A DNA stretch of 64,000 nucleotides from Bacteroidota bacterium (GTDB lineage Bacteria; Bacteroidota; Bacteroidia; AKYH767-A; OLB10): NCBI GenBank assembly GCA_016717725.1, contig JADKFA010000001.1, positions 1 through 64,000 of the forward strand, written 5' to 3'. Position numbers and translations under genes: made by a program. How positions within the stretch are numbered: the stretch's first letter is position 1; each line of letters begins with the position of its first letter. Shown in pieces: positions 50,110 to 58,187 of this stretch. The notes beneath the pieces are model-generated. The model saw only the letters and a program-made list of their open reading frames with translations. It had not been told where the DNA came from and did no database searches.

Positions 50110-50355
50110 TTATTTTTTGTCGCTCACAAGTTTCAAAATGGCAACTACTGAAATATCTTCATCAATCAGTGGCCAATGAATACCGTAACCAGAAGGTGAA
50201 ATTTTATAAAAATTCCTTTGAAAATCATCCGCTTGTTTAAGTTTCTTAGAAATATCCTCCAACGACACTGTAATATGTTTACCATCTATCTCCAGCAAAA
50301 GACTAGATTGATCAAACGATATATTCTGAATTGTATGGCTAGTGATCATACTCAT
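50110..50355 (-). CDS. DUF2442 domain-containing protein
   Basis: 81 residues. DGKHITVSLEDISKKLKQAD and the ending YKISPSGYGIHWPLIDEDISVVAIL are diagnostic of DUF2442, often found beside DUF4160 or toxin-antitoxin-like partners. No partner gene is present here. It begins with ATG, intact, and is flanked by about 185 bases upstream and 120 bases downstream of AT-rich non-coding sequence. Confidence 0.85.
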   Translation of the reverse strand: MSMITSHTIQNISFDQSSLLLEIDGKHITVSLEDISKKLKQADDFQRNFYKISPSGYGIHWPLIDEDISVVAILKLVSDKK

Positions 50356-50480
50356 TTTTTAAAGTTTAAATTCCAAGATTTTTATTCTTTCCACAACCCT
50401 TCATTGAAGTCTAATTTTCCAATAAATAAGTTATCTTGGACTCCTGACACCTATTGACACTTACTTAACTACCTTAGACA

Positions 50481-52076
50481 TTAATCTACCTTTAGAAGTT
50501 TTACTACTTTTTCTGATTGATCATTTGAGGAATACAAAAAATAAAGTCCTGATTTCAAACAGGAGAGATCCCATACACCTGAGTATACAACTTTAATTGA
50601 CCTCCCCAGCATGTCACGCAAATCCAATAAATTATTTTCATGATTCAACCAATGAATATTGACCAAATCGCTAAAAGGATTAGGATATATGATAAGGTTC
50701 TTTGGATTATCATTCCCATCAGGTATTGATTGTAAAACAGTGCAGGTAGATTGATTCAACAATGCATTTAACTCATTACACAAATAATTATATTGTTGCA
50801 ATTGAATGGATGTTAAAGATTGATTAAACAAATTATTTTGTTCAAGTGAATCTGTTGTCAAATCATAAAATCGAGTATTGCCAGAATCAAACTTCATCAG
50901 TTTATGCGACTTCGTTTTCATTGCTTTTGCATCCGATGGCTTCGTAATCACATCAAACTGTTCTGTGAAAATCCAATCGCGAACATCGGTAGTATCATTC
51001 CTGATAATTGGGTACAAACTTTTACTATCGACGGGCAATTTTGCAGCGGGAATAAAATTTATCCAATTGGAAAATCCTGAAAGGTCGAGTATGGTAGCAA
51101 ATAAATCGAGTGTAGAAACTAAGGCATCACTTTGTCGACCTGGGTTCACCACTGATGGACCAGAAATAATCATAGGCACACGAACTCCCGGCTCGTACAC
51201 GCTTCCTTTTGCATGTGTTGAATCGACAATTTGTGCAATAGAACGCTCTTCACCATTATCACCAATAAAAATAATGTTGGTGCTATCTCTCAAATTATGT
51301 GCATCCAAATATTGAAAGAGCCGTCCTATCTCCGTATCCATGGCCTCTACCATGGCTTTAAAATACTCTTTTGGGTTTGCATTGATATGCGCTTGTGTTC
51401 CCGACAAATTAGTATAGGAATGCAGATTTGCAGGAGGAAGATGAAAAGGAGAGTGCGGTGCATTAAAAGCGACCCACAAAAAAAATGGATTTGAAGTAGA
51501 GAGTGTATCTAACCAATTGATGGCATCGTCTACGGTTTGAGTTGTTGCATAATTTGTAACTGTGTCCAAAACACCATTCTTAATTCGATTCCAATTAAAA
51601 TAATCTGTGATGGCTCCATTAAAATTTCCCGAGTATAAATCGTAGCCCATATAATTGGGAAATGTACGTTGAACAATGGGAGTTGGAAGATGCAAATGCC
51701 ATTTTCCAACATTCGCCGTTTCATATGGCACGGGTGAAAAATCGCGCAAGAGTCGGGCTACACTTCTTTCTGCTGTGTCTAATTGTGGTGTACTTGAATT
51801 GGCGATGACATCCCCTACTCCTGTTCGAAAACCATAGCGACCAGTAAATAAAGCTGCTCGTGTTGGAGAACAAACAGGATTTGCCCAAGCATTATTAAAT
51901 TGCACTCCCTGCGACAACAAACTGCGAATGGAAGGTGTTGGGGCGGTGTCTCCAACATTGGGATAATACCCTAAATAATCAGTTCCTAAATCATCAGCAA
52001 TAATGATGATGGTGTTTTTCTGCGCCTGTGCAAATTGAATTGTAAAAGCAAATAGTAGGAATAGGATTTTCTTCAT
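50481..52076 (-). CDS. Secreted sulfatase with T9SS type A sorting domain
   Basis: 531 residues. The signal peptide is MKKILFLLFAFTIQFAQAQ. The sulfatase domain has metal-binding IIADDLGTDYLGYYP, the formylglycine-type active site NPVCSPTRAALFTGR (Cys near residue 68, CxPxR) and a second metal site IIFIGDNGEE near residue 270. It needs a maturase to convert the Cys. After residue ~450 a type A sorting domain follows (IYPNPFSDLVNIHWL ... LKSGLYFLYSSNDQSEKVVKLLKVD). It is probably surface-exposed and cleaves sulfate from polysaccharides or related esters. It stands alone; no polysaccharide-utilisation (SusC/D) genes are near. Confidence 0.92.
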   Translation of the reverse strand: MKKILFLLFAFTIQFAQAQKNTIIIIADDLGTDYLGYYPNVGDTAPTPSIRSLLSQGVQFNNAWANPVCSPTRAALFTGRYGFRTGVGDVIANSSTPQLDTAERSVARLLRDFSPVPYETANVGKWHLHLPTPIVQRTFPNYMGYDLYSGNFNGAITDYFNWNRIKNGVLDTVTNYATTQTVDDAINWLDTLSTSNPFFLWVAFNAPHSPFHLPPANLHSYTNLSGTQAHINANPKEYFKAMVEAMDTEIGRLFQYLDAHNLRDSTNIIFIGDNGEERSIAQIVDSTHAKGSVYEPGVRVPMIISGPSVVNPGRQSDALVSTLDLFATILDLSGFSNWINFIPAAKLPVDSKSLYPIIRNDTTDVRDWIFTEQFDVITKPSDAKAMKTKSHKLMKFDSGNTRFYDLTTDSLEQNNLFNQSLTSIQLQQYNYLCNELNALLNQSTCTVLQSIPDGNDNPKNLIIYPNPFSDLVNIHWLNHENNLLDLRDMLGRSIKVVYSGVWDLSCLKSGLYFLYSSNDQSEKVVKLLKVD

Positions 52077-52153
52077 GGGTTGATGATTGAGAACTGTTGG
52101 AGTTAATTCCTCAAGAAAAGTTTAATGGAGCAGTTTCACTATCTAACCAAATT

Positions 52154-53068
52154 TTATTCCTCTCTATTTTTCATCTGAGAAAGTAAAATACTTACTGCTA
52201 ACACAATTACAACTACAAACAAAGCCCATTCTACAGGGATGTGATAGAATTTTGAAATCAACATTTTAATTCCAACAAACGAGAGAATGATTGCTAATCC
52301 GTATTTCAAATATTTAAACAAATCCATCATTCCACTTAAAGCAAAAAACAAAGAGCGAAGTCCGAGGATGGCAAATACATTACTGGTATAAACAATAAAA
52401 GGATCGCTGCTAATGGACAGCACCGCTGGAATCGAATCCACGGCAAAAACCAAATCTGTAAAATCAACAACAACCAGAACAATGAATAAAGGTGTAGCCA
52501 CCCATTTTAAATTTTCCTTTACGAAGAAATATTTTCCATGATACTGATCGGTAACTGGTAATATAGCTTTGCAAGCACGCACAAAAATATTTCGATCCAA
52601 CTGTGGATCTTCTTCCTCCTTTTGAAACAACATTTTGATACCCGTGAAAAGTAAAATTCCACCAAAGATGTAAATCATCCAATCGAATTTATCGAACAAT
52701 GCAATCCCAACTACAATGAATGTTCCTCTTAAAATAAGTGCGCCCAAAATTCCCCAAAACAAAACGCGATGTTGAAACACTTTCGGAACTTTGAAATAAT
52801 TAAAGATGACGATGAATACAAATAAATTATCGACACTCAACGACCATTCAATCACATACCCAGTTAAGAATTCAAAAGCTTTTACGGGTCCGAACCAATA
52901 ATAGACGAGTCCATTAAACGCCATCGCCAGCGACGACCAAAATGCAACCCATAAAATGGATTCTTTAAAAGTAACTTCCTTTTCCTTCTTATTTACAATA
53001 AGCAAATCAAAAGCCAGCATAGCCAGAATAAACACATTAAATCCCACCCAAAACATACTGTTTTCCAT
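52154..53068 (-). CDS. TerC/Alx family integral membrane protein
   Basis: 304 residues, about eight or nine helices. FEFLTGYVIEWSLSVDNLFVFIVIFNYF with the acidic residues conserved in Alx/TerC (E and D in the first metal-binding helix) and VVVDFTDLVFAVDSIPAVLSIS in the second half identify the family, linked to manganese export and tellurite resistance. It starts with ATG only four bases after a TACTTTTG promoter box. I looked for a yybP-ykoY-type riboswitch upstream and found none, and the start-site spacing leaves no room for one. Confidence 0.92.
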   Translation of the reverse strand: MENSMFWVGFNVFILAMLAFDLLIVNKKEKEVTFKESILWVAFWSSLAMAFNGLVYYWFGPVKAFEFLTGYVIEWSLSVDNLFVFIVIFNYFKVPKVFQHRVLFWGILGALILRGTFIVVGIALFDKFDWMIYIFGGILLFTGIKMLFQKEEEDPQLDRNIFVRACKAILPVTDQYHGKYFFVKENLKWVATPLFIVLVVVDFTDLVFAVDSIPAVLSISSDPFIVYTSNVFAILGLRSLFFALSGMMDLFKYLKYGLAIILSFVGIKMLISKFYHIPVEWALFVVVIVLAVSILLSQMKNREE

Positions 53069-53072
53069 GGTG

Positions 53073-53080
53073 CAAAAGTA
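53073..53080 (-). promoter_or_regulatory. -7 promoter box directly before the terC start
   Basis: The minus strand reads TACTTTTG (full match to TAnnTTTG), then CACC, then the ATG at 53068. This spacing suggests a leaderless or nearly leaderless mRNA. Confidence 0.5.
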
Positions 53081-53367
53081 GTAATAGGAATTGAATTAAT
53101 GTTTTGGATCAATCATATAATTGATTTGATCCAGTTTAAAACTGACTAAGTTTAAACTATTAGACTGTATCAGAAGTCTATATTTTGCTGTGTCTATGGA
53201 GAAGGATAAAGTTCAATGTAAAATAATGAAAATCTAGTACTCAAAATATTGACAGTTTAACCGCTAGGAACGCGGGGAAGGCGCAGTGAGCGCAGGGGGG
53301 GATCATAAAAAATCATAATCATCTTAATAAATCTGCGGTCCATCAAAGCATAAAAACGAAAGAGAAA

Positions 53368-53889
53368 TCACTTTGAGTATAACGCTGGATCCAACGCCGC
53401 CGGATTCCAATGGTTTAGAAAGTCGATGATTTTTTGTTCGCTGTAGCCTTCCCCTTCTTCGAGGTAGGCTGAGTTTTGAGTGTGTAATCGTGTGCCTTGG
53501 GCATCGAGCACTAAAAATACAGGGAAGCCAAAACGTTGGGGAAAAGATAAACTGGACAACACATCCAAGTTCTTATTCTCTTTGCTGTAGTTAATATGCA
53601 AAAAAATAAATCCGCTGTTGATACTTGAATCAACTTTTGCGTTCTCATTTTTAAATTTTTCAAACATCCTACACCAACGACACCAGTTTCCGCCTACCAT
53701 TACCAAAACATGTTTGTTGCTTGCCTTTGCTTGTGCAATCGCCCTGTTCAACTCTTCTTTTGCATTGGCTTCTGGATGATAGATGAGAACTGAATCTTTT
53801 TGTGCAACCGCAGATGTACTCATCAACACACAAAACAAAAATGTGAATAACACGAATTGATAAATTGAAAAAACTTTATTCGTTTTCAT
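53368..53889 (-). CDS. Thioredoxin-fold exported protein
   Basis: 173 residues. The signal peptide (FSIYQFVLFTFLFCVLMSTSAVAQ) is followed by a thioredoxin-like domain of the DsbD-gamma/thioredoxin_7 type with active site GGNWCRWCRMFEKF (CxxC near residue 72-75) and a cis-Pro loop at RFGFPVFLVLD. It likely acts as a periplasmic disulfide reductase or oxidase; partner unknown. It lies 27 bases downstream of gldH on the same strand and is intact. Confidence 0.88.
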   Translation of the reverse strand: MKTNKVFSIYQFVLFTFLFCVLMSTSAVAQKDSVLIYHPEANAKEELNRAIAQAKASNKHVLVMVGGNWCRWCRMFEKFKNENAKVDSSINSGFIFLHINYSKENKNLDVLSSLSFPQRFGFPVFLVLDAQGTRLHTQNSAYLEEGEGYSEQKIIDFLNHWNPAALDPALYSK

Positions 53890-53916
53890 GGACGAGGGAT
53901 TAACAGATTGAACAAA

Positions 53917-54450
53917 TTATGGTGTCACTTTTTCAATTCGAATTCCACCATCCATAATTCCAGGAAGTGGATCTAAGCGCATGGCTTGAATCAATTCGAA
54001 ACGATATTCGCCGGGCATCGGGAAACTTACATTGCGTTTAAACAAAATTCGATTGTCCCAAATATCGCCCAACCCATTTCCCAACCATTTACCATCTTTA
54101 GAAGCCAACATAATTTCAAGTGTGTCACGATCTAATTGTCCGTTGGGTAATGTGGTATTCATGAATATAAAAATATTACTGAATGGGTAATGACTAGCAT
54201 TCCTTAAATTGATGTATACATTATGTCCAACAGTAGTGTCCTTAATATTCACTTGAAAAACCAAGGGTTTCTCCGACGACCAAGCATTGTTTTCAATCTT
54301 GATGTTTTCTTCGTAAACAACGGATGAGTCGCAAGAAACTAACAACATCGAAATCCCAAACAAGAAAAGGAAGACCCCCTTTTTCAAACAAGTTGAAAAC
54401 TTTGCTTTGAAAAGGTTTAATACATGACAGTTAGTAAACTTGAATTTCAT
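53917..54450 (-). CDS. gldH: Gliding motility lipoprotein GldH
   Basis: About 177 residues from the ATG at 54450 (MKFKFTNCHVLN); a TTG nine bases further up would overlap the ricT stop. The lipobox is LFLFGISMLLVSC (lipidated Cys near residue 40, later than usual). Body motifs NIFIFMNTTLPNGQLDRDTLEIML, DGKWLGNGLGDIWDNRILFK and FPMPGEYRFELIQAMRLDPLPGI match GldH, a lipoprotein needed for gliding and T9SS function in Flavobacterium. It directly follows ricT, a gene order seen repeatedly in this phylum. Confidence 0.92.
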   Translation of the reverse strand: MKFKFTNCHVLNLFKAKFSTCLKKGVFLFLFGISMLLVSCDSSVVYEENIKIENNAWSSEKPLVFQVNIKDTTVGHNVYINLRNASHYPFSNIFIFMNTTLPNGQLDRDTLEIMLASKDGKWLGNGLGDIWDNRILFKRNVSFPMPGEYRFELIQAMRLDPLPGIMDGGIRIEKVTP

Positions 54451-54459
54451 TGAAACCAA

Positions 54460-56142
54460 TTAAGTGTTATCAGATCCAGGTGCTTTGCGTGGTGGTCGAT
54501 TTCCAGAAGGTGCAGATGGTGTTACCGAAGGAGTTGGTGACGCTGGTTTCGGAGCTTGACTTGGAGCAGGACTCGCAGTCGGTGTTGGCGCAGGTCTCGC
54601 AGACTGACTTGGAGCAGGACTCGCAGATTGATTTGCATTTGCTCCTCCATTTCCTTGCGTAGGCGGTTGACGTTGGGGTCGGTTGCCTTGCTGTTGCGGA
54701 TTTGGATTTGCTCGAGGCGCTTGCTGATTTTGTGCAGGCTGTTGAGGCTTATTTTGTGCAGGTTGATTTTGCGCCGGTGATGCTTGCTGCTTCACGGGTT
54801 GAGATCTTTCTTGCGGCTTATTCTGATTCTGCTGTGGACGATCGGTTCGCTCTTGTGGCTTGTTACGCTGTGGCGCATTGGAAGATGGTTTATTATCACC
54901 TGGCCGCTGCGGACGATTTCGTTGTTGTCCTCCACCTTGTTGTTGAGAAGTTGCAGAAGAAGTGTTTTCGGATAATGGTTTTGAATCGCCACCTTTTCCT
55001 TTTTTCTTTTTCTTCTTTTTGGCACGATCCATTCGCGTAAGACTATCTTGCCCTACTACATCATCGTAACCTAAATCATCTTCCTCTTCAATTTCGATCG
55101 CACCAGTATCATCTGGTTTCTGACCTAATTTATTCAGTGCAACAATTTCTTTTACACGATCGACGCTCAACGGCACCCATTGTTCGGCACCAAAAAATGT
55201 GCGTTCATCGCCTTCCTTAGGTTCAGGTTGAATCGCATACCACATAATCCGTTTGAAGATATCGGTTTTGCGATGCAATAAATTTCCTTTTCCAGTGAGC
55301 AAACGAATATTCGATTCGGGAATATCTCTAACGGCATCTATATACGAATCCAACTCATAGTTGAGACAACATTTTAACTTACCACATTGTCCGGCGAGTT
55401 TAATAGGATTCAAACTCAAATTTTGGTAACGAGCAGCGCTTGTAGAAACTACTTTAAAATCGGTGAGCCATGTAGAGCAACACAACTCACGACCACACGA
55501 GCCAATCCCACCTAAGCGAGCTGCTTCTTGACGCATCCCAATTTGACGCATCTCCACACGAATTTTATAGGTGTCAGCTAAGCGTTTTATTAATTCACGA
55601 AAATCGACACGATCATCGGCTGTATAAAAGAAAGTAGCTTTCTTGCCATCTCCCTGATATTCCACATCCGAAATTTTCATTTTGAGTCCGAGTGCGAGCG
55701 CCGTTGTACGTGAGCCATGCATGGTGGTAAATTCCAACTCCTTTACCTCCTTCCACTTCTCCATATCGGGTTGTTTCGCCGAACGATATAATTGTTTTAT
55801 TTCATGCGAGTCTTCCGCTACATTACGCTTTCTCAATTGAAAGCGCACTAGCTCACCCACCAAACTTACTTCCCCGATATCATGACCAGGACTACCTTCT
55901 ACGGCCACCATTTCCCCGACTTGCAACTCGAGGTTATTTATATTCCGGAAAAATTCTTTACGACTTCCTTTAAATCTCACTTCCACTATATCGAAAGGCT
56001 TATGCCCTTCTGGAAGATACATATCTGAAAGCCAGTTATAAACATTCAATTTATTGCAACCACCCGTTCCGCATGTACCATTGCTTTGACAGCCTGACGG
56101 GGTTCCGGTACTGGTGGCAGTTGAACAAGAGCTACATCCCAT
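54460..56142 (-). CDS. ricT: RicT/PSP1-domain protein with long Pro/Gln/Asn-rich tail
   Basis: 560 residues. A Cys-rich N-terminus (CSSCSTATSTG ... CQSNGTCGTGGCNKLNVYNWL) precedes the PSP1/RicT core: FDIVEVRFKGSRKEFFRN, KMKISDVEYQGDGKKATFFYTADDRVDFRELIK, IGMRQEAARLGGIGSCGRELCCSTWL and LAGQCGKLKCCLNYEL, whose Cys residues suit an Fe-S cluster. RicT in Bacillus works with RicA/RicF in RNA processing. After residue ~375 there is a Lys patch and a roughly 170-residue low-complexity tail rich in Pro, Gln and Asn, ending SGNRPPRKAPGSDNT. The tail is unusual in length. It lies between holB and gldH on the same strand. Confidence 0.9.
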   Translation of the reverse strand: MGCSSCSTATSTGTPSGCQSNGTCGTGGCNKLNVYNWLSDMYLPEGHKPFDIVEVRFKGSRKEFFRNINNLELQVGEMVAVEGSPGHDIGEVSLVGELVRFQLRKRNVAEDSHEIKQLYRSAKQPDMEKWKEVKELEFTTMHGSRTTALALGLKMKISDVEYQGDGKKATFFYTADDRVDFRELIKRLADTYKIRVEMRQIGMRQEAARLGGIGSCGRELCCSTWLTDFKVVSTSAARYQNLSLNPIKLAGQCGKLKCCLNYELDSYIDAVRDIPESNIRLLTGKGNLLHRKTDIFKRIMWYAIQPEPKEGDERTFFGAEQWVPLSVDRVKEIVALNKLGQKPDDTGAIEIEEEDDLGYDDVVGQDSLTRMDRAKKKKKKKGKGGDSKPLSENTSSATSQQQGGGQQRNRPQRPGDNKPSSNAPQRNKPQERTDRPQQNQNKPQERSQPVKQQASPAQNQPAQNKPQQPAQNQQAPRANPNPQQQGNRPQRQPPTQGNGGANANQSASPAPSQSARPAPTPTASPAPSQAPKPASPTPSVTPSAPSGNRPPRKAPGSDNT

Positions 56143-56292
56143 AGATTGCTATATTTTTCAATTGCCTTAACACTAATTACGATTTCGAAAGATACGAAGT
56201 CGTTTTACTTAATCGACATTAAACGCTAAATCCTTTAACAATTTCATTGTTTAAATGTCGCCCAATTTGAGCTGTACAAAGTACAATGCCGA

Positions 56293-57435
56293 TTACTTAA
56301 TTTGAAGAATTCGAGAAATCTTCAAGGACAAATCTAAGAATAAGATTTTAGTCGAAGCGTTTCTTTCTAAATGATAAGAGGCTTCCGACAATTCGGTGCT
56401 AAAGGCATCGATATTATTGACATTCACAAAAGGTAGAAACTTCTGAATAGCAATACGTTGAGTGGCTTCTAGCTTCACCAAAGGTCCATCAGCTAAATTT
56501 ACAATTAAACATTCTCTAAGAACTCGAAGGCAAGCACCTAAAAACTGCTTTTGGTGCTCTTTATTCTCTGCTGCCATACCATCAACCCACGAAAGAAGCT
56601 TATCCATCGTCTTCAATGGACTGAAACATAGTCGCATCCAATTTATGAACGCTTCTTCATGGCTTCCCGAACCCTTATCATGCTCTGCCATTTCCATCGC
56701 ATCGGAAAAATTACCATCAGCAAGTCGGGCGATGTCTAAAGCTTCCGGCCGACCCATCTCATAGTCGCTCATGATGCGTTCGGCCACTTCTTCTTCTTGT
56801 AAAAGCTGCAATTTTACTAGCTGGGTTCGACTCACGATAGTCGACAACAACTGATCGCGAGCCTCGGATGCAAGGATGAACAGCGTATCCTTGGTGGGTT
56901 CCTCCAAACTTTTGAGAAGAGCATTGGCTGCATTAGGATGCATTTTCTCGGGCATCCAAATGATGATCACTTTGAATTTTCCCTCGAATGCCTTGAGATT
57001 AATTTTATGAATAATTTTTTGCGCTTCCTCGGTTGGAATAATTCCTTGTTTATTCTTTGCATCGCCTGTCGAGATAAAATCCACCCATTGATTCAGACTG
57101 GCATACGGATTCGAAACAAACAACTCCCGCCACTCGCGGATATAATCCACCGAGGTAGGATCTTTTATACCACCACCTTTTACGATAGGATAAACAAAAT
57201 GAATATCGGGATGCTCCATCTTCGAAGCCCGCCGACACGATCCACATACCCCACAACTATCATCAGCCTGTGGATTCTCACAATTCAAAAACTGAGCAAA
57301 CGCACGTGCCAATGGTAACACTCCCGATCCAGGCTGACCAAAAAACAAAAGAGCGTGCGAAACGCGGTTTTCGGTGCTGCTTGTGATGAGCTTGGATTTT
57401 ACGGATTGTTGGCCTATTATAGATTGGAATAACAT
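56293..57435 (-). CDS. holB: DNA polymerase III subunit delta'
   Basis: 380 residues; part of the clamp-loader complex. The AAA+ domain starts FQSIIGQQSVKSKLITS ... NRVSHALLFFGQPGSG; the Walker A Lys is absent (GSGVLPLA), as is usual for delta', which does not hydrolyse ATP. A four-Cys zinc module follows (CENPQADDSCGVCGSCRR), then VIIIWMPEKMHPNAANALLKSLEEP and TIVSRTQL (sensor region). The start is the ATG at 57435, only four bases after a perfect promoter box. Confidence 0.93.
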   Translation of the reverse strand: MLFQSIIGQQSVKSKLITSSTENRVSHALLFFGQPGSGVLPLARAFAQFLNCENPQADDSCGVCGSCRRASKMEHPDIHFVYPIVKGGGIKDPTSVDYIREWRELFVSNPYASLNQWVDFISTGDAKNKQGIIPTEEAQKIIHKINLKAFEGKFKVIIIWMPEKMHPNAANALLKSLEEPTKDTLFILASEARDQLLSTIVSRTQLVKLQLLQEEEVAERIMSDYEMGRPEALDIARLADGNFSDAMEMAEHDKGSGSHEEAFINWMRLCFSPLKTMDKLLSWVDGMAAENKEHQKQFLGACLRVLRECLIVNLADGPLVKLEATQRIAIQKFLPFVNVNNIDAFSTELSEASYHLERNASTKILFLDLSLKISRILQIK

Positions 57436-57439
57436 TACG

Positions 57440-57447
57440 CAAATATA
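57440..57447 (-). promoter_or_regulatory. -7 promoter box directly before holB
   Basis: The minus strand reads TATATTTG (full match to TAnnTTTG), then CGTA, then the ATG at 57435; a candidate leaderless start. Confidence 0.5.
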
Positions 57448-57735
57448 ATGAATGTATAGGATGGGATTGCGTTATGTATGGGATGTTTTTTTGAAACAAA
57501 ATATATCGATCACATTGAAATTTTTTGCTGCAAGCTTCATGCTTTAAGGTCACGCTGCAGGCTTCAAGCTTCTGGAGAGACTACATTCTCTAAAATGATA
57601 TTTTTCTTATCGTTAACGCCTTCACTTTTTCTAATTGATGGTCAATAAATAAGACGAATTAGTTATTTGCAAACTAGTATAAATGTTTATTCTACGAGTA
57701 AATGTATTTCACTTTAGAATTTTGCCAAAAAAAAC
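57448..57735. other. Intergenic region with imperfect GCTGCAAGCTTCA-type repeats
   Basis: Between holB and the four-helix-bundle gene, 57530-57575 contains two related phrases, GCTGCAAGCTTCATGC and GCTGCAGGCTTCAAGC, about 25 bases apart. A similar AGCTAGCTGCAAG phrase occurs near 60680. No gene is visible. Confidence 0.5.
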
Positions 57736-58065
57736 ATGATGAATTTTAAGAAAATGAAAATTTGGGAAGCGAGTTTTGAATTAGTCGAAATGATTTACAA
57801 AACAAGCTTGAAGCTTCCAAAGGAAGAAATGTATGGAATCTCTGATCAAATAAAGAAAACTTCGGTTTCAATATCATCAAACATTGCCAAAGGTTGCTCG
57901 AGTTTATCTGACAAAGATAAAACAAAGTTTATCGAAATGGCGTTAGGATCAACCTTTTTATTAGAGACGCAAATTCTAATTTGTAAACGACTTGAGTATT
58001 TTAACAATGAAGAAAGCGAAAGTCTTATAAATGAAATTTCGCTTGTCCAAAAACTACTTAGCTAG
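57736..58065 (+). CDS. Four-helix-bundle protein (23S rRNA intervening-sequence protein family)
   Basis: 109 residues: FKKMKIWEASFELVEMIYKTSLKLPKEEMYGISDQIKKTSVSISSNIAKG is the signature of this family, followed by two further helices (FIEMALGSTFLLETQILICKRL). Members were first seen inside 23S rRNA genes but are mostly scattered in genomes; function unknown. There is no rRNA nearby. It starts with ATG (57736 or 57739). It belongs to a small accessory patch with ORF6N and mntA/hepT. Confidence 0.88.
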   Translation: MMNFKKMKIWEASFELVEMIYKTSLKLPKEEMYGISDQIKKTSVSISSNIAKGCSSLSDKDKTKFIEMALGSTFLLETQILICKRLEYFNNEESESLINEISLVQKLLS

Positions 58066-58145
58066 TACATTCCTCACAAAAACTAGTTTATTCCTATTGT
58101 AGACGAACAAAAAAAATAAAAATCTTAAATATTCCAAATATTAAG

Positions 58146-58170
58146 AGGTAGTCGCAAAATGCGACCACCT
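58146..58170. promoter_or_regulatory. Operator-like inverted repeat before the ORF6N gene
   Basis: AGGTAGTCGCA (58146-58156) and TGCGACCACCT (58160-58170) are complementary at 10 of 11 positions around an AAA centre. It is 17 bases before the ORF6N ATG. The compact symmetric form suggests a protein-binding site, perhaps for the DNA-binding ORF6N product itself; this is inference. Confidence 0.5.
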
Positions 58171-58187
58171 TAAAAACAAATAAAATC

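Noticed and set aside
53081..53367. Manganese (yybP-ykoY) riboswitch upstream of terC
   Set aside because: Only simple inverted repeats (TGGATCAA...TTGATCCA near 53105-53133 and AGTTTAAA...TTTAAACT near 53133-53158) are present, and the promoter box lies between them and the start codon.
54450..55040. + strand open frames rich in Leu/Arg opposite ricT
   Set aside because: By-product of the Pro/Gln-rich coding on the minus strand; composition is an antisense artefact.
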